A stretch of 64,000 nucleotides of DNA from Henriciella sp. (lineage in GTDB: Bacteria > Pseudomonadota > Alphaproteobacteria > Caulobacterales > Hyphomonadaceae). The position numbers were made by a program, and so were the translations under genes. Below the pieces are notes generated by a model. It saw only the letters and a list, made by a program, of their open reading frames with translations, did not search any database and was not told the DNA's origin. Each line of letters opens with the position of its first letter. Positions within the stretch are counted from its first letter, which is position 1. The stretch covers positions 27,178 through 91,177 of the forward strand of contig NVWP01000027.1 of the NCBI GenBank assembly GCA_002733705.1, in the 5' to 3' direction. This document shows positions 27,688 to 36,890 of the stretch, in pieces.

Positions 27688-28034
27688 GTCGAGAGGCCGC
27701 CTTGTGTGGACAGGTAGAAGCGGCCTTTTTCATGGATAGCGGGCGCAGTCCGGGATTTCGACAATTGTTTTAGCTCAGCCCAGTCGCTCCGCATGAAAGC
27801 TTCCTTCTTCTTTCGCGACCAGCCTTTGAGCTGTTGTTCAAACGCTACCATGTCTGTTGGGTCGTCAAACTGGCAGCTCCATAACAATTCCACAGGGCGG
27901 TAGCGGTAAGTAAACGCTTTGGGGTCCGCGCCCTCATTGTGCTGATGAAGCCTCGTCTCAACATCCTGCCCGCGATGGGAGCCGACATAGTAGGCGCCGT
28001 TGGAACATCGCAGAATGTAGACAAAGAAGTTCAT
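27675..28034 (-). CDS. GIY-YIG nuclease-domain protein
   Basis: 119 residues. The GIY-YIG core is complete: FFVYILRCSNGAYYVGSHRG, with the conserved Arg in TRLHQHNEG and Glu in AFEQQLKGWSRKKKEAFM. Family members are small endonucleases of the UPF0213/YhbQ kind. The gene lies precisely between two inverted copies of a 34-bp palindrome, and the C-terminal TRSS and stop are supplied by one copy. It may be a small mobile or repeat-associated element. Confidence 0.85.
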   Translation of the reverse strand: MNFFVYILRCSNGAYYVGSHRGQDVETRLHQHNEGADPKAFTYRYRPVELLWSCQFDDPTDMVAFEQQLKGWSRKKKEAFMRSDWAELKQLSKSRTAPAIHEKGRFYLSTQGGLSTRSS

Positions 28035-28067
28035 ACGATCTCTTAGGATTCATCAGGCGCTACCTTA

Positions 28068-28101
28068 GCGCTCATCCTGAGCGAAGTCGAAGGACGAGCG
28101 C
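28068..28101. repeat. 34-bp palindromic (REP-like) repeat, copy 2
   Basis: Exact reverse complement of 27654-27687 over all 34 bases. It lies 33 nt upstream of the GIY-YIG start and just after the end of the long-chain CoA-ligase gene. Confidence 0.8.
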
Positions 28102-28114
28102 TTGAGAGCGCACG

Positions 28115-29683
28115 CTACCCAACCCGCCGGTCAGTCTCCTTCCAGTAGGGTTCCCGCAGATCCTTGCGCAGGATCTTGCCGGACGGGTTGCGCGGCAGCA
28201 CTTTCACAAAGTCGATAGATTTCGGGCATTTATAGCTCGCAATCTTCTCCTTCGTGAACGCGATGATCGCATCCTTGTCCGGGGTCGCGCCTTCCTTCAG
28301 GACGATGATCGCCTTGACGGCCTCGCCCCATTTCTCGCTCGGAATGCCGATCACGGCGACGTCGGCCACATCCGGATGGCTGAACAGCGCATTCTCGACT
28401 TCGGCCGGATAGACGTTCTCGCCGCCCGACACGATCATGTCCTTGATACGGTCATGGATGTAGAGAAACCCGTCCTCGTCGAAATAGCCCGCATCGCCCG
28501 TATGAAAGAGGCCGCCGCGCAGGGCTTCCTCGGTCGCTTCCTCGCGGTTCCAGTAGCCCTTCATTACGAAGTCTGCGCCGATCACGATTTCGCCAACCTC
28601 GCCCTGGGGCACCGGATTGTCATCCGGATCGACGACGCGGACGATGGCGGACGGATAAGGCAGGCCGCACGAGCGCAGTTTGCCCCAGCTCGGGTCATGC
28701 GCTTCCGGCGGCAGATAGGTGCCAAGACCCACCGTTTCGGTAAGGCCGTAGAGCTGTGTGAACTTCGCACCGAACAGGTCCACGGCCCGCTTCAGCAGGT
28801 CTTCTGCAATCGGCGAGGCGCCATAGGAAATTGTCTTGAGGGAAGAGAAATCGCGGTCATCTACCCCCGGCATCTGGCTCAGCATCAGGATGACGGCCGG
28901 CACCCAGAAGGCATGATTGACCTTATGCTCTTCGACCAGTTCGAGGATTTTGGCCGGGTCGATCTCGCGCAAGACCAGCGTCATCGCACCCTGCGCGCTC
29001 GCCAGAACGCCGAGATTGCAGCCTGCGACGTGGAAGAGCGGCATGGCATTCATCACCACATCGCCCTCATCATAGGCCGCCCAGTCGAGCTGGGCCGCTT
29101 CGATAAAGAGAGCACGGTAATTCTTGTTGGTCAGCATCACGCCCTTCGGCAGGCCCGTGGTGCCGGAGGTGTAGAGCTGGATGACATCGTCATCATCCAG
29201 CGTCTCGAGACCCGGCGCCTCGCTGCTCTGGCTGGTGAGCCATTCCTCATAGGACGGCCAGTCCTTGTGGCCGCCATCAATCGCGATGATCGTCTTCAGC
29301 TCAGGACATTCCGGCGCGACCTTCTCCACCGCCTCGTAAAATTCCTTTGCAACGAACAACACCTTTGACTGGCTGTCGGACAGGATGAATTTCATTTCCG
29401 GCGGCGCGAGACGGTTATTGACCCCGGTCATGGTCGAGCGGGACTTGGCGCAGCCGAAAAGCTGTTCGTAGTAACAGCCCATATTCTTTGCGAGATAGGC
29501 GACCCGGTCGCCTGGCTTCACGTCCGCCGCCAGCAGACCGTTTGCGACGCGGTTGGCGCGTGCTTCAAGCTCGGCAAAGGTGTGCAGGGTGCCTTCGAAC
29601 CAGATGGCGGGCTTGTCGGCGAGCTTCTGCGACTGGACGCGCGGAATGTCGGCAAGGTGTGGCATCGCGGCGGGATCGATCAT
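28115..29683 (-). CDS. Long-chain fatty-acid/acyl-CoA ligase
   Basis: 522 residues. The adenylation P-loop is IQLYTSGTTGLPKGVMLTNKNY, with QLYGLTETVGLGTYLPP, FHTGDAGYFDEDGFLYIHDRIKDMIVSGGENVYPAEVEN and the C-terminal PRNPSGKILRKDLREPYW lysine. It activates a carboxylic acid, chain length unresolved, to its CoA thioester. It diverges from the GST gene at 29802. Confidence 0.9.
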   Translation of the reverse strand: MIDPAAMPHLADIPRVQSQKLADKPAIWFEGTLHTFAELEARANRVANGLLAADVKPGDRVAYLAKNMGCYYEQLFGCAKSRSTMTGVNNRLAPPEMKFILSDSQSKVLFVAKEFYEAVEKVAPECPELKTIIAIDGGHKDWPSYEEWLTSQSSEAPGLETLDDDDVIQLYTSGTTGLPKGVMLTNKNYRALFIEAAQLDWAAYDEGDVVMNAMPLFHVAGCNLGVLASAQGAMTLVLREIDPAKILELVEEHKVNHAFWVPAVILMLSQMPGVDDRDFSSLKTISYGASPIAEDLLKRAVDLFGAKFTQLYGLTETVGLGTYLPPEAHDPSWGKLRSCGLPYPSAIVRVVDPDDNPVPQGEVGEIVIGADFVMKGYWNREEATEEALRGGLFHTGDAGYFDEDGFLYIHDRIKDMIVSGGENVYPAEVENALFSHPDVADVAVIGIPSEKWGEAVKAIIVLKEGATPDKDAIIAFTKEKIASYKCPKSIDFVKVLPRNPSGKILRKDLREPYWKETDRRVG

Positions 29684-29801
29684 CTTCTGGACTTCCTCTT
29701 GAGCTTTGCTGTGTTTTCTTTACCGCTTGAAATCGCTTTGGAGGCGGCAGGCAAGCCCTCAGATGGGATAGGTGTCTGTCAAAAAGGGCAAGGAAAATAA
29801 G

Positions 29802-30752
29802 ATGGCCGGACCGCAGACAATCATCCTTCATCATTACCCAGCGTCGCCGTTTTCGGAGAAAGTCCGGCTGGCGCTCCGGATGAAAAATTTGGGTTGGGCG
29901 TCCGTCGAAATCCCCAACATGATGCCCAAACCGCTGCTGATGCCCCTGACCGGCGGCTATCGCAAAACCCCGGTCATGCAGATCGGCGCGGACATCTTTC
30001 TAGACAGCGCCATGATTATCCGCGCCATCGAGGAACGCTTCGAAATCCCCCAGCTTGACCTGCCGGGCCATGAGGGCCTCTCCAGCATGGTCGGCTCATG
30101 GGCGGACGGGAAATGGTTCCAGACCAGCGTCGCGATCATCTTCGGCACGATTGGCGATCAGGTCCCCGAAGCCTTCAAGAAGGACCGGGAGCAGCTTTCC
30201 GGCCGCCCGTTCGATACTGATGCGATGAAGGCTGTCGTGCCCATGATGAAGGATCAGTGGCGCGCCCAGATGGCCTGGATCGAGGAACGTCTTGCCGGCG
30301 GACAGGGCGCGGGCGCCGGCAACTGGCTGGTCAGCACCAAGCCGGGCCTTGTCGATGTCCACGCCTTCATGAATCCCTGGTTCATGGAAAGCGCCCTGCC
30401 GGACTTCCTTGAACAGTGCTTCAAGTCCTTCCCGCGCACCGCGGACTGGTACAAGCGGATGAAAGAGATCGAAGGACAGACGCCTGAAGAGCTTTCAGGC
30501 GAAGAGGCGCTGGAGATTGCGCTTCATGCCGCGCCGCGCCTCAAGGCCGCCGCCACCAGGGGCGAGCTGCAGGAGTTCGAGCCCGGCGAACACGTCGCCG
30601 TCGCCCCGGACGATTATGGCCGTGACTGGGTCGAGGGTGAGATCGTTATCGCGGCCCCGGACCGCATCGTCATCCACCGGCATGACGACAAGGCCGAAAC
30701 ACTGAACCTGCACTTCCCGCGCACCGGCTTCATGGTCCGGCGTCTGGGCTAG
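29802..30752 (+). CDS. Glutathione S-transferase family protein
   Basis: 316 residues. A thioredoxin-like N-terminal GST domain starts IILHHYPASPFSEKVRLALRMKNLGWASVEIPNM with the cis-Pro/NTPVL-like region KTPVMQIGADIFLDSAMIIRAIEERF. A helical domain follows and then a C-terminal extension of about 90 residues that looks beta-rich (DYGRDWVEGEIVIAAPDRIVIHRHD). The ATG at 29802 follows AGGAAA. The upstream frame from 29772 is probably not used. Convergent with the ABC gene (6 nt). Confidence 0.82.
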   Translation: MAGPQTIILHHYPASPFSEKVRLALRMKNLGWASVEIPNMMPKPLLMPLTGGYRKTPVMQIGADIFLDSAMIIRAIEERFEIPQLDLPGHEGLSSMVGSWADGKWFQTSVAIIFGTIGDQVPEAFKKDREQLSGRPFDTDAMKAVVPMMKDQWRAQMAWIEERLAGGQGAGAGNWLVSTKPGLVDVHAFMNPWFMESALPDFLEQCFKSFPRTADWYKRMKEIEGQTPEELSGEEALEIALHAAPRLKAAATRGELQEFEPGEHVAVAPDDYGRDWVEGEIVIAAPDRIVIHRHDDKAETLNLHFPRTGFMVRRLG

Positions 30753-30758
30753 GCTGTC

Positions 30759-31712
30759 TCAGGCGTTTTCGGTCGTCATCGCGACGAAGACATCTTCCAG
30801 CTTGGGCTGGTCGGTTGAGAGATCGGCGACCCCGACCCCGGCCTCGCGCACCTGTTCCAGCAACCTGCCAATACCCGTCTCGCTATTGCGGTAGGCGATT
30901 TCCAGCTCGCCGGTCTTCAGCAGCTTGATGTCGAGGTGCTTCAGACCTTCCGGCACCGCAGACAAGGGCTCGCGCGGCTGTATTTTCAGAAGCCGCTGGT
31001 CCATGCGCGAGAGAAGCTTCGGCGTCGGTTCGCAGGCGATGATCTCGCCATGATTGACGATGGCGATCTCGTCGCAAAGCTCTTCGGCCTCTTCCAGATA
31101 GTGCGTCGTCAGGATGATCGTCGTACCTTCCTCGTGCAGGCGGCGCACATATTGCCAGAGCGAGCGGCGCAGCTCGACATCGACGCCGGCCGTCGGCTCA
31201 TCGAGGATCAGCACCGGCGGCTGGTGGACCAGCGCCTTGGCGATCATCAGGCGCCGTTTCATGCCGCCCGAGAGCTGGCGCACATAGGCGTCGCGCTTGT
31301 CCTCAAGGCCGACCGCTTCAAGGATTTCCCCCGTCCGGCGCTGGTTTTTCGGCACGCCATAGAAACCCGCCTGCAGCTCCAGCGCCTCTTCGGGCGTGAA
31401 GAAGGGGTCCATGGTGATTTCCTGGTTCACCACGCCGATCGCCGCGCGGCTCGCACGCGGATGCTGGTCGATATCCATGTCCCAGATCGCCGCCTTGCCG
31501 GACGTCTTGGTGACGAGACCGGCCAGGATATTGATGAAGGTGGACTTGCCCGCCCCGTTCGGGCCGAGCAGGCCGAAAATGCTCCCACGCGGGATTTTCA
31601 GGCTGATCGATTTCAGCGCGCGTTTTTCCGGCATCTTGCCGGACGCCGCATAGACTTTTTCAAGGTTCTCGACCTCGATCGCATAGTCAGGCGCTTTGTC
31701 TGGTGCCGGCAT
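30759..31712 (-). CDS. ABC transporter ATP-binding protein (DrrA-like)
   Basis: 317 residues. Walker A GPNGAGKSTF, Q-loop VVNQEIT, signature LSGGMKRR, Walker B VLILDEPTAG, and H-loop TTHYLEE are intact. The long C-terminal extension (about 75 residues) is typical of ABC-2-type exporter ATPases of the DrrA/CcmA class. No permease is adjacent: neighbours are two GST-like genes. Its partner must be elsewhere or in another operon. Confidence 0.9.
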   Translation of the reverse strand: MPAPDKAPDYAIEVENLEKVYAASGKMPEKRALKSISLKIPRGSIFGLLGPNGAGKSTFINILAGLVTKTSGKAAIWDMDIDQHPRASRAAIGVVNQEITMDPFFTPEEALELQAGFYGVPKNQRRTGEILEAVGLEDKRDAYVRQLSGGMKRRLMIAKALVHQPPVLILDEPTAGVDVELRRSLWQYVRRLHEEGTTIILTTHYLEEAEELCDEIAIVNHGEIIACEPTPKLLSRMDQRLLKIQPREPLSAVPEGLKHLDIKLLKTGELEIAYRNSETGIGRLLEQVREAGVGVADLSTDQPKLEDVFVAMTTENA

Positions 31713-31741
31713 CTGCCCTCCGTCGCATCACTCAGAAGGGG

Positions 31742-32401
31742 TCATATAGGATTGTTATCGCCAACCTCTACCACCAGATCCTGTTTTTGTCGGTCCTGGG
31801 CCCGTTTAAAGGCCGGGCGCGCCTTCAGCCGGTTGAGATATTCCTTGCAGGTCGGCGTCAGGCAGGGCTCCAGCGGCGGCAGCACGCTTGCCAGCAACAG
31901 GCCATAGCCAATGGCGATATCGGCCATGGTGAAGCGGTCCGCGGCCATCCACATCGCATGCTCCAGCTTCCGGTCGACCACGCGCAGCCGGCCTGAAAAC
32001 CACATCCGGTAATCGTCGGCGACCTGCGGCTGGCGGCGCGGCTTCTTCTCCAGCATCTCATAGCGAAGCACCAGCGTCTGTGGAAAGGTTAGCGTCGCGT
32101 CGGAGAAATACATCCAGTTGAGATACTCGCCATAGGCCGCCTCGTCGGGGCGGACAGCCAGCTCTGTCGGCCCCTGCGTCTCGGCGAGATAGTGACAGAT
32201 GCCCGTCGACTCGCTCATCTTCGCCTTGCCGTCATCGAAGAAGGGGATCGTGCCCAGCGGGTTGATCTCCAGATACGGCTTGTAGTGCACGCGCGGCGGG
32301 AAGGGCAGGACGACAAGGTCATATTCCATGCCCAGTTCCTCCATCGCCCAGAGCGGCCGGAAAGAGCGTGCATTGCGGCAGTGATAGAGCGTCGGTTTCA
32401 T
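31742..32401 (-). CDS. Glutathione S-transferase-like protein
   Basis: 219 residues. Starts MKPTLYHCRNARSFRPLWAMEELGMEYDLVVLP, with the NPLGTIPFFDDGKAKMSESTGICHYLAE region of the GST N-terminal domain and a helical C-terminal half with FTMADIAIGYGLLL. The ABC gene starts 29 nt further on, so both may be in one operon. Catalytic type (Ser/Cys/Tyr) cannot be fixed. Confidence 0.85.
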   Translation of the reverse strand: MKPTLYHCRNARSFRPLWAMEELGMEYDLVVLPFPPRVHYKPYLEINPLGTIPFFDDGKAKMSESTGICHYLAETQGPTELAVRPDEAAYGEYLNWMYFSDATLTFPQTLVLRYEMLEKKPRRQPQVADDYRMWFSGRLRVVDRKLEHAMWMAADRFTMADIAIGYGLLLASVLPPLEPCLTPTCKEYLNRLKARPAFKRAQDRQKQDLVVEVGDNNPI

Positions 32402-32519
32402 CGATAGGCCTTCCCGTCAGTATATGCGGTGTCTCGTCCAATTGACGCCGCCATTCGTGACGGACTACCTATGCGTCACACCGCCTGACGGGCAATGCTG
32501 ACATTGGGGAAGCTCTAAC

Positions 32520-32714
32520 ATGGCCACTCAGAATCTGCCGGACGCACCGGAGACGATCGTCACCGAAGAGCACCGTGTCGCCTGCGATGGCGGCAATGGC
32601 CCGCTGGGGCATCCCATCGTCTGGTACGAGATGGGCGACGATGACATGGTCGAGTGCGGCTATTGCGACCGCCGCTTCATCCTCAAGGGCGGCAAGTACG
32701 ACACCGGCCAGTAG
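32520..32714 (+). CDS. Zinc-finger CHCC-domain protein (NDUFS6-like)
   Basis: 64 residues. Cys-X(n)-His ... CGYCDRRF matches the zf-CHCC domain: CDGGNGPLGHPIVWYEM ... VECGYCDRRFIL. In eukaryotes this domain is the complex I accessory subunit NDUFS6; alphaproteobacteria carry the small homologue that associates with complex I. Start ATG 32520; divergent from the GST-like gene. Confidence 0.9.
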   Translation: MATQNLPDAPETIVTEEHRVACDGGNGPLGHPIVWYEMGDDDMVECGYCDRRFILKGGKYDTGQ

Positions 32715-32733
32715 GCGAAAGCCGCCCCCCCCT

Positions 32734-33546
32734 TCAGCCTGACCGGCTTCCATTCTTCCGGCGTTTGCGGTCCTTGAGCCAGATGCCGACAATCGTCGGC
32801 CCGTCGATCAGATAGCGTTTGGAAAGACGCTGCGGCTCGCTGGTCAGCCGGTGAAGCCATTCCAGGCCGAAGCGGCGCATCCAGCTCGGCGCGCGTTTGG
32901 TCCGCCCTGTCAGGAAGTCGATGCTCGCCCCGCAGCAGAGCCCCACGCCCTGCACGGTGCCGAGCGCCTTGGCCGCCTCTGCCACCATTTCCTGCTGGGG
33001 TGAGCCGACACAGAGAAAGTGAAACCGCGCCGGGTTGCGCGCCATGAAGTCGGCCGCCGCCTTCACCGCGTCGGGCTTGTGGCGAAGGCCCATTGGCGGA
33101 TCGTGCCAGCGCACGTCAGACAGGCCGAACCGGGCCTTCAGGGCCGTGATCTCGCTTGCCGTACAGCCAATCACAACGACCGGCTCTTCAGGGTCGACAT
33201 GGCGTTCGAAAAGATTGTGCACGATGTCGGCGCCCGGCGAGGCGGGAAGATCGATGCCTTCAAGTCTCGCCAGCAGCTCCAGGATCCGGCTGTCATTGAG
33301 GACAAGATCTGCGCTTTCATAGAGCGAGCGCAGATCCGTCTCGCGCTGGAGGCGCACCATATGGTCGACATTGGGTGTGACCACATACCAGTATTTTTCA
33401 GACCCCAGCGCGCGCGACGCAATCAGGCGTGCCGCATCGCGCGGTTTGCGCGGCTCAAAGGTCAGGCCCAGAAACTCGACCGGTTCAGGCACATTGGCAG
33501 GCGTGGCCGCGCCCTTCACGGGCGGTTTGGCAGTGGAACCCTGCAT
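32734..33546 (-). CDS. WecG/TagA/CpsF-family glycosyltransferase
   Basis: 270 residues. The GT26 signature is present: YVVTPNVDHMVRLQRETDLRSLYESADLVLNDSRILELLARL, LPASPGADIVHNLF, VVIGCTASEI, DPPMGL, and FLCVGSPQQEMVAEAAKAL ... GASIDFLTGRTKRAPSWMRRFGLEWLHRL. These enzymes add an N-acetylmannosamine-type sugar to a lipid-linked acceptor during exopolysaccharide or teichoic acid-like synthesis. The start ATG 33546 follows CAAGGAGAC; upstream codons overlap the pspF gene. It follows pspF with a 58-nt gap. Confidence 0.9.
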   Translation of the reverse strand: MQGSTAKPPVKGAATPANVPEPVEFLGLTFEPRKPRDAARLIASRALGSEKYWYVVTPNVDHMVRLQRETDLRSLYESADLVLNDSRILELLARLEGIDLPASPGADIVHNLFERHVDPEEPVVVIGCTASEITALKARFGLSDVRWHDPPMGLRHKPDAVKAAADFMARNPARFHFLCVGSPQQEMVAEAAKALGTVQGVGLCCGASIDFLTGRTKRAPSWMRRFGLEWLHRLTSEPQRLSKRYLIDGPTIVGIWLKDRKRRKNGSRSG

Positions 33547-33604
33547 AGTGTCTCCTTGGCGGGGCAGAGCTGTCGGTTCAGCTCGGGATGAATTTTCGGG
33601 TTTA

Positions 33605-34660
<1,056 letters not shown>

Positions 34661-34669
34661 GTGGTTAAA

Positions 34670-34732
34670 TTAGCTAAATAGTTGGCTTAAGCAACTAATA
34701 AAATTGGCTAAATAGACGAATTTATTATCGTC
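34670..34732. promoter_or_regulatory. AT-rich psp intergenic region with repeated elements
   Basis: Direct repeats TTAGCTAAATAG (34670-34681) and TTGGCTAAATAG (34704-34715) and a GACGA...TCGTC inverted repeat (34715-34732) lie 65-125 nt upstream of the sigma-54 promoter. They are candidate PspF upstream activating sequences; the pspF promoter should also be here. Confidence 0.4.
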
Positions 34733-34794
34733 TAAAATCGCAAATGATAAAATAAATCAATTATAATCAGTGCATTAGATGGTTAGCGGAAAAC

Positions 34795-34809
34795 TGGCAC
34801 GGTCCTTGT
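34795..34809 (+). promoter_or_regulatory. Sigma-54 (-24/-12) promoter of the psp operon
   Basis: TGGCACGGTCCTTGT reads as the sigma-54 consensus TGGCACG-N4-TTGC, except T for the final C; GG and GT are separated by 10 nt. It lies 55 nt upstream of the first ATG, opposite to pspF, as in other psp systems. Confidence 0.85.
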
Positions 34810-34863
34810 AATGAGTATGCCAAGTCAGGCGACGGGCGTCGCTTAAACGAAAGGACCAGAAGA

Positions 34864-35004
34864 ATGACCGACCGCTCCTATGAGACCCGCTACCGCCAGA
34901 GCCGTGAAGAAGGCGGCAATTTCGGTCGCTGGCTCGCGAGCCGTCCAGCCGAGTGCTGGATGTTCTTCGCCGCAGGCGTCTTCCTCGGCGGCCTGTTCTT
35001 CTAG
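34864..35004 (+). CDS. 46-residue membrane microprotein of the psp operon
   Basis: MTDRSYETRYRQSREEGGN ... with a C-terminal hydrophobic segment AECWMFFAAGVFLGGLFF. Charged N-terminus then one membrane span. It is the first gene after the sigma-54 promoter, preceded by AGGACCAG. No Psp family matches it. Its position suggests a role in membrane stress, inferred only. Confidence 0.6.
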   Translation: MTDRSYETRYRQSREEGGNFGRWLASRPAECWMFFAAGVFLGGLFF

Positions 35005-35072
35005 CGCCCCGTAAAGAGAAACAAACAGCCTCCTCCCAGGCGACACACCGAGATTTGAAAAGGATAAAAATC

Positions 35073-35759
35073 ATGGGACTTTTTTCCCGCCTCGGCGACA
35101 TCATCAACTCCAACATCAATGCGATGCTGGACAGTGCCGAAAACCCAGAAAAGATCGCGCGTCTCATCATCCAGGAAATGGAAGACACGCTGGTTGAGGT
35201 TCGCACCGCAGCCGCTCGTGCCATGGCCGACAAGAAGGAAATGGAACGCGAGATCGCCTATTATTCCAACGTCCGCGACGATTGGGAAAAGAAAGCCGGC
35301 GTCGCTATCGACAAGGGCCGCGAGGACCTTGCCCGCGGTGCGCTGACCGCCAAGCAGAAAGCCGCCGGTGAAATCGAGCGCCGCCAGCATGCCATGCAGG
35401 CCGCTGAAGAAGCCTTCGAGAAGCATCAGAGCGATCTCGGCAAGCTTCAGGCAAAGCTCGACGAAGCCAAGGCCAAGCACCGTGCGCTCATGATGCGCCG
35501 GGAAGCCGCAGAGCAACGCATCCGCATGCGCTCGCAGACCTATGATGGCCGCGTCGACGATGCCCTGGCCCGCTATGCCAGCGTTGAGCGCAAGGTCGAT
35601 GAGATGGAGGCCTATGCCGACACCATCCAGGGCCGTGAGCCGAGCCTCGAAGACGAATTCGCCGCGCTTGAGCGTGACGAGGCCGTCGAGAAGGAGCTTG
35701 AAGCCCTGAAGAAGTCGCGCGGCCAGTCTTCCACGCAATCCACGCAAGGCGAGGGCTGA
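35073..35759 (+). CDS. pspA: Phage shock protein A
   Basis: 228 residues, almost entirely helical. The amphipathic N-terminal helix MGLFSRLGDIINSNINAMLD, PEKIARLIIQEMEDTLVEVR and the long coiled coil with RREAAEQRIRMRSQTY are characteristic of PspA/Vipp1 (ESCRT-III-like) proteins. PspA binds stressed membranes and, in enterobacteria, inhibits PspF. Start ATG 35073 gives the canonical N-terminus. Confidence 0.95.
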   Translation: MGLFSRLGDIINSNINAMLDSAENPEKIARLIIQEMEDTLVEVRTAAARAMADKKEMEREIAYYSNVRDDWEKKAGVAIDKGREDLARGALTAKQKAAGEIERRQHAMQAAEEAFEKHQSDLGKLQAKLDEAKAKHRALMMRREAAEQRIRMRSQTYDGRVDDALARYASVERKVDEMEAYADTIQGREPSLEDEFAALERDEAVEKELEALKKSRGQSSTQSTQGEG

Positions 35760-35762
35760 TCC

Positions 35763-35867
35763 ATGCTGACATCCCTCATCACCCTCGCCATTATCCTTGC
35801 CATCATCATCGTGCCCGGCATGGCCATCCAGTACATGGATGAACGTGCCGACGCCCAGAAAGGATAG
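35763..35867 (+). CDS. 34-residue membrane microprotein between pspA and pspB
   Basis: MLTSLITLAIILAIIIVPGMAIQ, then YMDERADAQKG: a single hydrophobic helix followed by a short charged tail. Its ATG lies 3 nt after the pspA stop and it ends 2 nt before pspB. Not a recognised PspD/PspG. The tight packing argues for real translation. Confidence 0.6.
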   Translation: MLTSLITLAIILAIIIVPGMAIQYMDERADAQKG

Positions 35868-35869
35868 TC

Positions 35870-36127
35870 ATGGATCCCGAATTCCTGATCCCGCTCGTCG
35901 CGATCGTCTCTCTCTTCATCGTCTTCCCGGGCATGGTGTTTCACTACATCACGCTCTGGCGGAAGCAGAAGACACTCGAGCCAGACGATGAGCGCATGCT
36001 CGAAGATCTCTGGCGCTCTGCCAAACGGATGGAGCGCCGCATCGAGACCCTCGAAAAGCTCGTAGACTCTCACCCGGACGATGCCGCGCCGGCGCCCCGC
36101 CAGCCGCGCACCTCCTTCGACCAATAG
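35870..36127 (+). CDS. pspB: Phage shock protein B
   Basis: 85 residues: N-terminal TM helix (LIPLVAIVSLFIVFPGMVFHYITLW), then KQKTLEPDDERMLEDLWRSAKRMERRIETLEKL, the PspB coiled coil. With PspC it senses membrane stress and recruits PspA. The start is 2 nt after the preceding microprotein's stop. Confidence 0.9.
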   Translation: MDPEFLIPLVAIVSLFIVFPGMVFHYITLWRKQKTLEPDDERMLEDLWRSAKRMERRIETLEKLVDSHPDDAAPAPRQPRTSFDQ

Positions 36128-36139
36128 GACACACCTGAA

Positions 36140-36598
36140 ATGACCCACTCCGACCACAGACATTCACGCACTCATGAGCGCCGCGAGCGCTATGAGGACG
36201 AGATGTTCCGTTCGCCTAACCCCAAGCGGCTTCGCCGTTCCCGGAACGAGCGCGTTCTGGCCGGCGTCTGCGGCGGTATCGGTGAAAGATATGGCTGGGA
36301 CCCGCTTGTGGTCCGGCTGCTTGCCGTGGCGGCCTTCTTCTTTCTGGCCGGCCCGCTCGTTCTGCTAGGCTACATTCTCATGTGGATGATCGTGCCGAAG
36401 GCGCAGAAATCCTATGCCCACCTCGCCCCGGAAGAAGAAGCCTTCTGGCGCGGTGTCGCGGACCGCCCGAAGACGACCTATTCCGGCCTCAAATACACCT
36501 TCATGGACCTGGAAGACCGTCTCCAGAACCTTGAAGCCAGTGTCACCTCGGATGAATGGCGCCTGCGCCGTGAATTCCGCAACCTCGAAAAGAACTGA
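36140..36598 (+). CDS. pspC: Phage shock protein C
   Basis: 152 residues. The PspC domain is KRLRRSRNERVLAGVCGGIGERYGWDPLVVRLLAV followed by a membrane span (FFFLAGPLVLLGYILMWMIVP), then a cytoplasmic C-terminal coiled coil (YTFMDLEDRLQNLEASV ... RREFRNLEKN). It follows pspB by 12 nt. Confidence 0.93.
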   Translation: MTHSDHRHSRTHERRERYEDEMFRSPNPKRLRRSRNERVLAGVCGGIGERYGWDPLVVRLLAVAAFFFLAGPLVLLGYILMWMIVPKAQKSYAHLAPEEEAFWRGVADRPKTTYSGLKYTFMDLEDRLQNLEASVTSDEWRLRREFRNLEKN

Positions 36599-36687
36599 AG
36601 ATGTCGGCTCAACTCCTTTCCCTGCCTCTCCGGCACCAATGGATCGAGCCGGCCTCTCAACCCAACACAGCCAAGGGGGCTAACAAG

Positions 36688-36867
36688 ATGATCCGTAATT
36701 TTCAGACCAGCGGCTGGGTGGCACTGGCCTGCGCCACACTCCTTCTGGCGGCTGCCGCTGCCGCAAGCGTTGCAGGCGGGCTTCACATTGAAGCGGGCGG
36801 CGTCCAGCTTTCGCTCGAAGCGTCCGCAGAGCGTGGTCTGCAGCTCATCTTCGCAGCGGCCAAATAG
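36688..36867 (+). CDS. 59-residue single-span protein at the end of the psp operon
   Basis: MIRNFQTSGW, one hydrophobic segment (ALACATLLLAAAAAASVAGGL), then a short C-terminal tail (QLSLEASAERGLQLIFAAAK). The ATG at 36688 follows AAGGGGG; a longer frame from 36601 has no better support. Its stop is inside a perfect hairpin that may end the operon. No known family. Confidence 0.55.
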   Translation: MIRNFQTSGWVALACATLLLAAAAAASVAGGLHIEAGGVQLSLEASAERGLQLIFAAAK

Positions 36868-36876
36868 GGCCGCTGC
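36853..36876. terminator. Hairpin at the end of the psp operon
   Basis: Perfect 9-bp arms GCAGCGGCC and GGCCGCTGC with a 6-nt loop that includes the stop codon of the last psp-operon gene. No T-run follows, so termination is uncertain. Confidence 0.4.
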
Positions 36877-36890
36877 CTGCCCGGCCGGGG

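Noticed and set aside
34745-34775. IHF site in the psp intergenic region
   Set aside because: An AATCAA element is present but the rest of the WATCAANNNNTTR consensus is not met.
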